A stretch of DNA of 64,000 nucleotides from the NCBI GenBank assembly GCA_025738555.1, contig JAOVFP010000016.1:806001-870000 (forward strand). The letters are read 5' to 3'. Below are positions 60,281 to 64,000 of the stretch, one piece after another. Position 1 is the stretch's first letter. Every line of letters starts with the position of its first letter. The position numbers and the translations under genes were made by a program. The notes beneath the pieces are model-generated. The model saw only the letters and a list, made by a program, of their open reading frames with translations, did no database searches and had not been told where the DNA came from. The DNA comes from Cyathus striatus (lineage: Eukaryota; Basidiomycota; Agaricomycetes; Agaricales; Nidulariaceae).

Positions 60281-61560
60281 AGCTCTCACCAAGGACTATC
60301 AATTTCGTCGAATGCCATTTGGCTACCAAAATGGACCAGCAGTTTTTCAATGAGTAATGCAAAAGGTACTTGCCCCATATCTATGGATTTTTGCTTTAGT
60401 ATACAGTCATCAACCACCCAACGTGACACCCCACCCAACGTGACAAACCCAACTGATTGTCTTCTCCTCACCTCAAATCTATGGCTATCACTATAATTCT
60501 TTTTTTATTTTGAGGCATAGTATCCCAAGAATGAGTTCCAACAGTATTTTTACAAATATATATTGAAATAGATATATGACACATAAATTATGTTGGAGAG
60601 TTACCCCAAACATGAGATTTCCAAAAAATACACGGCATGTATTACTCAATAAAGGTACTTGATTTAACTGTTTTATAACATAAGCAGCTATAATTCAATG
60701 TAATAAAACTGTATAAATGTTTTTATGAGTAAAGTGCATCTATGTTCTCTGATATCACTAAAAATCTGAAGTGCTCAGTGTTGCGAGACAAGGAGGTTTT
60801 GTTTATATTAATGATCCGGACTTCGGCAATCTTTAATTTTGAAGTGTTTTGTAATATACTGTATTGCCATCAGCGGCTGTCACGCCATGTGGTTTTGATC
60901 AAAATCCAGTCCCCTCAACTATTTTGCGAATGTTCGTTCCCTACTAAAACACAGCGCGGTAAAAATTATACAAAGCGATTCTATATGATTATATCTATCC
61001 ACATGTATAATTTTTATAGTAGAATATGTACTAAATGATGTGGAATCACAGCTTCAAGTTTTGTTGTCACGTATAATGGTTGATGACTGTATATAGATGA
61101 CATTGTTATCTTTTCGAAAAACTTTGAGGAACATATACAGCACATTGACTTAGTATTGAAATCTATTTCTGAAGCAAAACTTACACTTTCACCACCAAAA
61201 TATCATTTTGGATATCACTCACTTCTTCTATTAGGACAGAAAGTCTTGTGGTTAGGATTATCAACACATCAAGAGAAGGTTGACACCATATTGCAATTAA
61301 AGGAACCAGCAAATAAACATGACCTTCAAATGTTTCTTGGCATGATGGTATACTTTGAAAGTTACATACCATTCTACACATGGATTGCACATCCATTGTT
61401 TCAGTTACTGAAAGGATTGAATAAGTGGATCTGGGGAGAATTAGAAAGGAACACATTCGAATTATGTAAGCAGGTTCTCACTAATGCACTGGTGTATTGA
61501 CATGCAATGCCAGGGCTTCCCTACAGAATCTATTCAGATGCATGTGATTATGGGCAGCAA
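60281..61560 (+). pseudogene. Gypsy reverse transcriptase relic, split
   Basis: Left part: DYQFRRMPFGYQNGPAVFQ, then TGA, then MQKVLAPYLW (60,295-60,400). Right part: YIDDIVIFSKNFEEHIQHI (61,090), then LSPPKYHFG, VDTILQLKEPANKHDLQMFL and the start of RNase H (YRIYSDACDYG, ~61,520). The two halves join in frame when the 686-bp element and one TA are removed, restoring the LVYIDD catalytic segment. TGA codons at FQ*VMQ and VY*HAMPG sit where Arg-type residues are usual. The relic ends at ~61,560. Confidence 0.85.
60404..61089. mobile_element. Non-autonomous pogo-like (Tc1/mariner) element, 686 bp
   Basis: Terminal inverted repeats CAGTCATCAACCA (60404-60416) and TGGTTGATGACTG (61077-61089), with ACGTGACA further in on both sides, are flanked by TA on each side (60402-60403, 61090-61091). 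TA duplication and CAGT-type ends are typical of Tc1/mariner, pogo branch. It interrupts the reverse transcriptase motif. It has more CpG than the relic, so it came later. No transposase remains. Confidence 0.85.
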
Positions 61561-61579
61561 GAAAATTCCAGGCACACAC

Positions 61580-62215
61580 AAAAGTGAGCATGAGTTGAGT
61601 GTGCATGCTCACCTATTGAGTGTGAAAATTCAACCCTGTGCATGAATATTTTATATGTGAGCGTGAATATTCTATACATGAGCATGAATAATCTTTATAT
61701 GAGCATGAGCTAACTGGCTGTCTTATATCAACTACATACTGAATAATTGGCATAGTAAAGCATGTTTTTAATACAATTTGGTATATACTAAGCACTGTAA
61801 TGTAATAATTGAAGAACACCAGTGGGTTTTATATATGTTTTCATTGTTATTGTCTTCTTTATGAGTGTATATTGATTTAAAATGTATACCAATGATCCAG
61901 AGTGTTTAGATATGACTTAGAGTGCATATAAATGATTCAGAGAGCGTACATATGATCTACAAGTTGAAAAAATGGAGCTCTTTGTGCTCCCCTCCCCCCT
62001 TACACATGAATTTCACATGAATTTCATGTGAATTGGTGAAGTTCATGTGAACTTTTTACCCATTATTTTTTCAATTTTTGGGTGAGAATGCCACAAATTA
62101 ATTCACATGAATTTCAGGTGAAAGATTCACCTAATATTCATGTGAATTCTCACATCCCAGATTCATGTTCACTCTAAATGTATGTGAAATTCACATGTAA
62201 TTCACATGAAGTGCA
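61580..62215. repeat. Short-motif repeat clusters
   Basis: 61,580-61,712 carries several diverged copies of TGAGCATGAATATTYTATA. 61,995-62,215 is dense in the palindromic motif TTCACATGAA/TTCATGTGAA in both orientations and can fold on itself, like a small MITE. Confidence 0.6.
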
Positions 62216-62275
62216 AATGGAACATTACTCTTACTATATATAGTATAGCATATAAAAAAAGAGTGTTCACACTGG

Positions 62276-62352
62276 TGTTCAAACACTCAACCTCACAAAA
62301 CCAGCCATGTACTTCCCACAACTGGCACACTTAACCGCTGCACCATATGACC
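62276..62352 (-). other. tRNA-like or SINE-like sequence
   Basis: On the minus strand TGGTGCAGCGGTTAAGTG is a good A box, preceded by GGTCATA as a possible acceptor 5' half. Downstream AGTGTTTGAACACC is only a poor B box. Full cloverleaf pairing fails, so a functional tRNA is not claimed. Confidence 0.25.
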
Positions 62353-62549
62353 TTATTTCTCAAAGGTGCTATATGCTATATACTCACCTTATACTCTCTA
62401 CCTGCCAATTTTTTTGTGCAACGTCGAATAACTTCCCACGTGTTTGCTGTTGTACCACACATCCCCCACTGTCCTTTCACCACCACCAACACCATTCTGC
62501 TCCCCCCCTTGCTCTGTTTAACTCTATGTCATAGAGTGCTGTTTCACAC

Positions 62550-63990
62550 TAGGTAAGTTTATTCACATCATGGATGATTGATATCCATTGATATCAATGA
62601 GTACTGACCACTGTTTCTTTAGGATTGATTCCCTTCTCCCTCACTGCTGTCGACTCTCACTGTTGTCGATCCACCAGTGTTCATCAGCGGTCGCTTTTAG
62701 GTAAGTCTCTTTTTTTTAGCACATCGATATTCACACAACTGACACCTTATTGATTACAGCCCCCACTCCCACATGTGCGCTTTGTATTGATACGGCAGCA
62801 TTGTGTTCGACACGTTGACCCACCTGTGTTCATCGGCAGTCACTTGTGGGTGAGTTTTTTTTAGTGTGTATATATATCCACACAGCTGAAACTTCATTAT
62901 CGATTACAGCCCCCACTCCCACATGCGTGCTTCATGTTGATACAGCAATGCTGCATTCGACACTGCAAGATACACATGTTGTCAACATACCATGCTGTGT
63001 CAATACACATGGGATCATCCTCCCCACCTTGATCCCTTTCGATTTCGCCATACGATAGGGGGGAGTAATGTATTTGAAGACATTTAGTGGGTTACAGGAT
63101 TGAGTAGTACAGTACGTCTCCCTCCCTCCCCCTCCTCCCCATGCTACCCCTCCAACCTTCACAGGCAGCAACACATTCTACCACCTTCAATGCCAGACTG
63201 CAACAGCTCCCCTCTCGATTCCCGCCCCTTTCAGCCCCAGTGTCAATGTGAAATGCTGACACTGTGTTACCACCCCCTTGATGATTCCACGCCCACTCTG
63301 CCATCCACATTGTCCCCAGCTCCCCTCTCAATTCCCACCCCTTTCAGCCCCAGCATCAACACGAAACACTGACACCGCATTACCACCCCCTCCTCGACAA
63401 TTCCACACCTGCTCTGCCATCCGCCTCGTCCCCTGCAGGCTTATCGATGCCACATCATCAGTGGGCAGCTTACATGTGCACGCTACAGCTGTTCGATGAC
63501 ACTGAGGGTGTGTGTGTACCATGCTAGGGGGACACGTGTGCACACCCACTTCAACATCAGACTACAGCAGCCCCTCTCTCAACATCCACCCCTTTCAGCT
63601 CCTCCCATCCGCCATCCATCCAGCACTGCTCTCATCCCCATGGGCTTATTGACCCCACATCATTGATTGGTGGCTTACGTGTCATGCTACAGGTGTTCAA
63701 GGACACCTGAGGGTGTGCATGTACCATGCTAGGGAGGACACGTGTGCACCGAGGCCTGTCATAGAGCGCCGTCTGCTTTATCCTGTTCATTGCTGGCAGG
63801 TAAGTCTTTTTAACATATATCTATATCCCTACAACTAATATTTCCTTATCTATTACAGCTACCACTCTCACATCGACACAGCAGTCCGCTCCTTACAGCC
63901 CCAGCATCAACACGTAACACCGACACTGCATTACCACCCCCTCCTCAAGTCCTGCCAGTTGTCAATGCAATATGCCAAGCCCTCAAGGTC
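62550..63990. repeat. Serial GT..AG units and C-rich repeats
   Basis: Blocks starting GGTAAGT or GGTGAGT and ending in TTACAG, followed by CCCCCACTCCCACATG-like exon-type sequence, recur at about 62,557, 62,700, 62,850 and 63,800. C-rich modules with CCCCTTTCAGCCCCAG and GCATTACCACCCCCTCCTC recur at about 63,225, 63,340, 63,590 and 63,895. CpG is moderate here. No protein family is recognised; it may be the edge of a repetitive gene or element that continues past the window. Confidence 0.5.
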
Positions 63991-64000
63991 CTCAACCCCC

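Overview
The window reads as a transposon-rich stretch of a filamentous basidiomycete genome, most likely an Agaricomycete. The evidence is: introns of about 40-60 nt with GTRNGY/YAG borders that keep reading frames intact in four reconstructed genes; a NACHT protein of the NLR-like type abundant in Agaricomycetes; a fungal 7TM membrane family; and Agaricomycete-style Ty3/gypsy and Helitron relics. Species cannot be told from this sequence alone.

1-4 kb and 24.8-29.8 kb hold two copies of one block: a 7TM membrane protein gene on the minus strand, divergent from a type I membrane glycoprotein gene on the plus strand. The left block's 7TM gene is cut off at its exon 2/3 border. The right block is complete and is followed by a third, intact 7TM gene.

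5.2-24.7 kb is a tandem array of roughly 6-kb units. Each unit has decayed DUF2264-like sequence, a minus-strand NACHT gene and a conserved spacer. Unit 1 (7.5-10.2 kb) is a NACHT pseudogene; unit 2 (17.2-19.7 kb) has an intact four-exon, 780-residue NACHT gene; further partial DUF2264 copies follow. The array is split by a 3,548-bp inverted-repeat transposon with 413-bp ends (11,806-15,353), and preceded by a 974-bp hAT-like element with a perfect 8-bp target duplication.

30.35-62 kb is mostly transposon graveyard, largely stripped of CpG. It contains nested TIR elements, an 826-bp near-perfect palindrome inserted in a DUF2264 relic, a gypsy gag/protease relic with two nested insertions, a MITE, a Helitron with introns, a full-length Ty3/gypsy chromovirus (49,378-57,371, TSD GATCC), a solo LTR, and a reverse transcriptase relic split by a TA-flanked pogo-like element. 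Stops in these reading frames are nearly all TGA where Arg (CGA) is expected, which points to CpG deamination rather than CpA-type RIP. A 1.06-kb repeat occurs once CpG-rich (42.3 kb) and once CpG-poor (57.5 kb), giving a direct before/after view of that process.

The probable functional genes are the glycoprotein genes at 2.2 and 26.6 kb, the 7TM genes at 24.8 and 28.6 kb, and the NACHT gene at 17.2 kb. All suit surface or recognition roles, but none has a demonstrated partner here.
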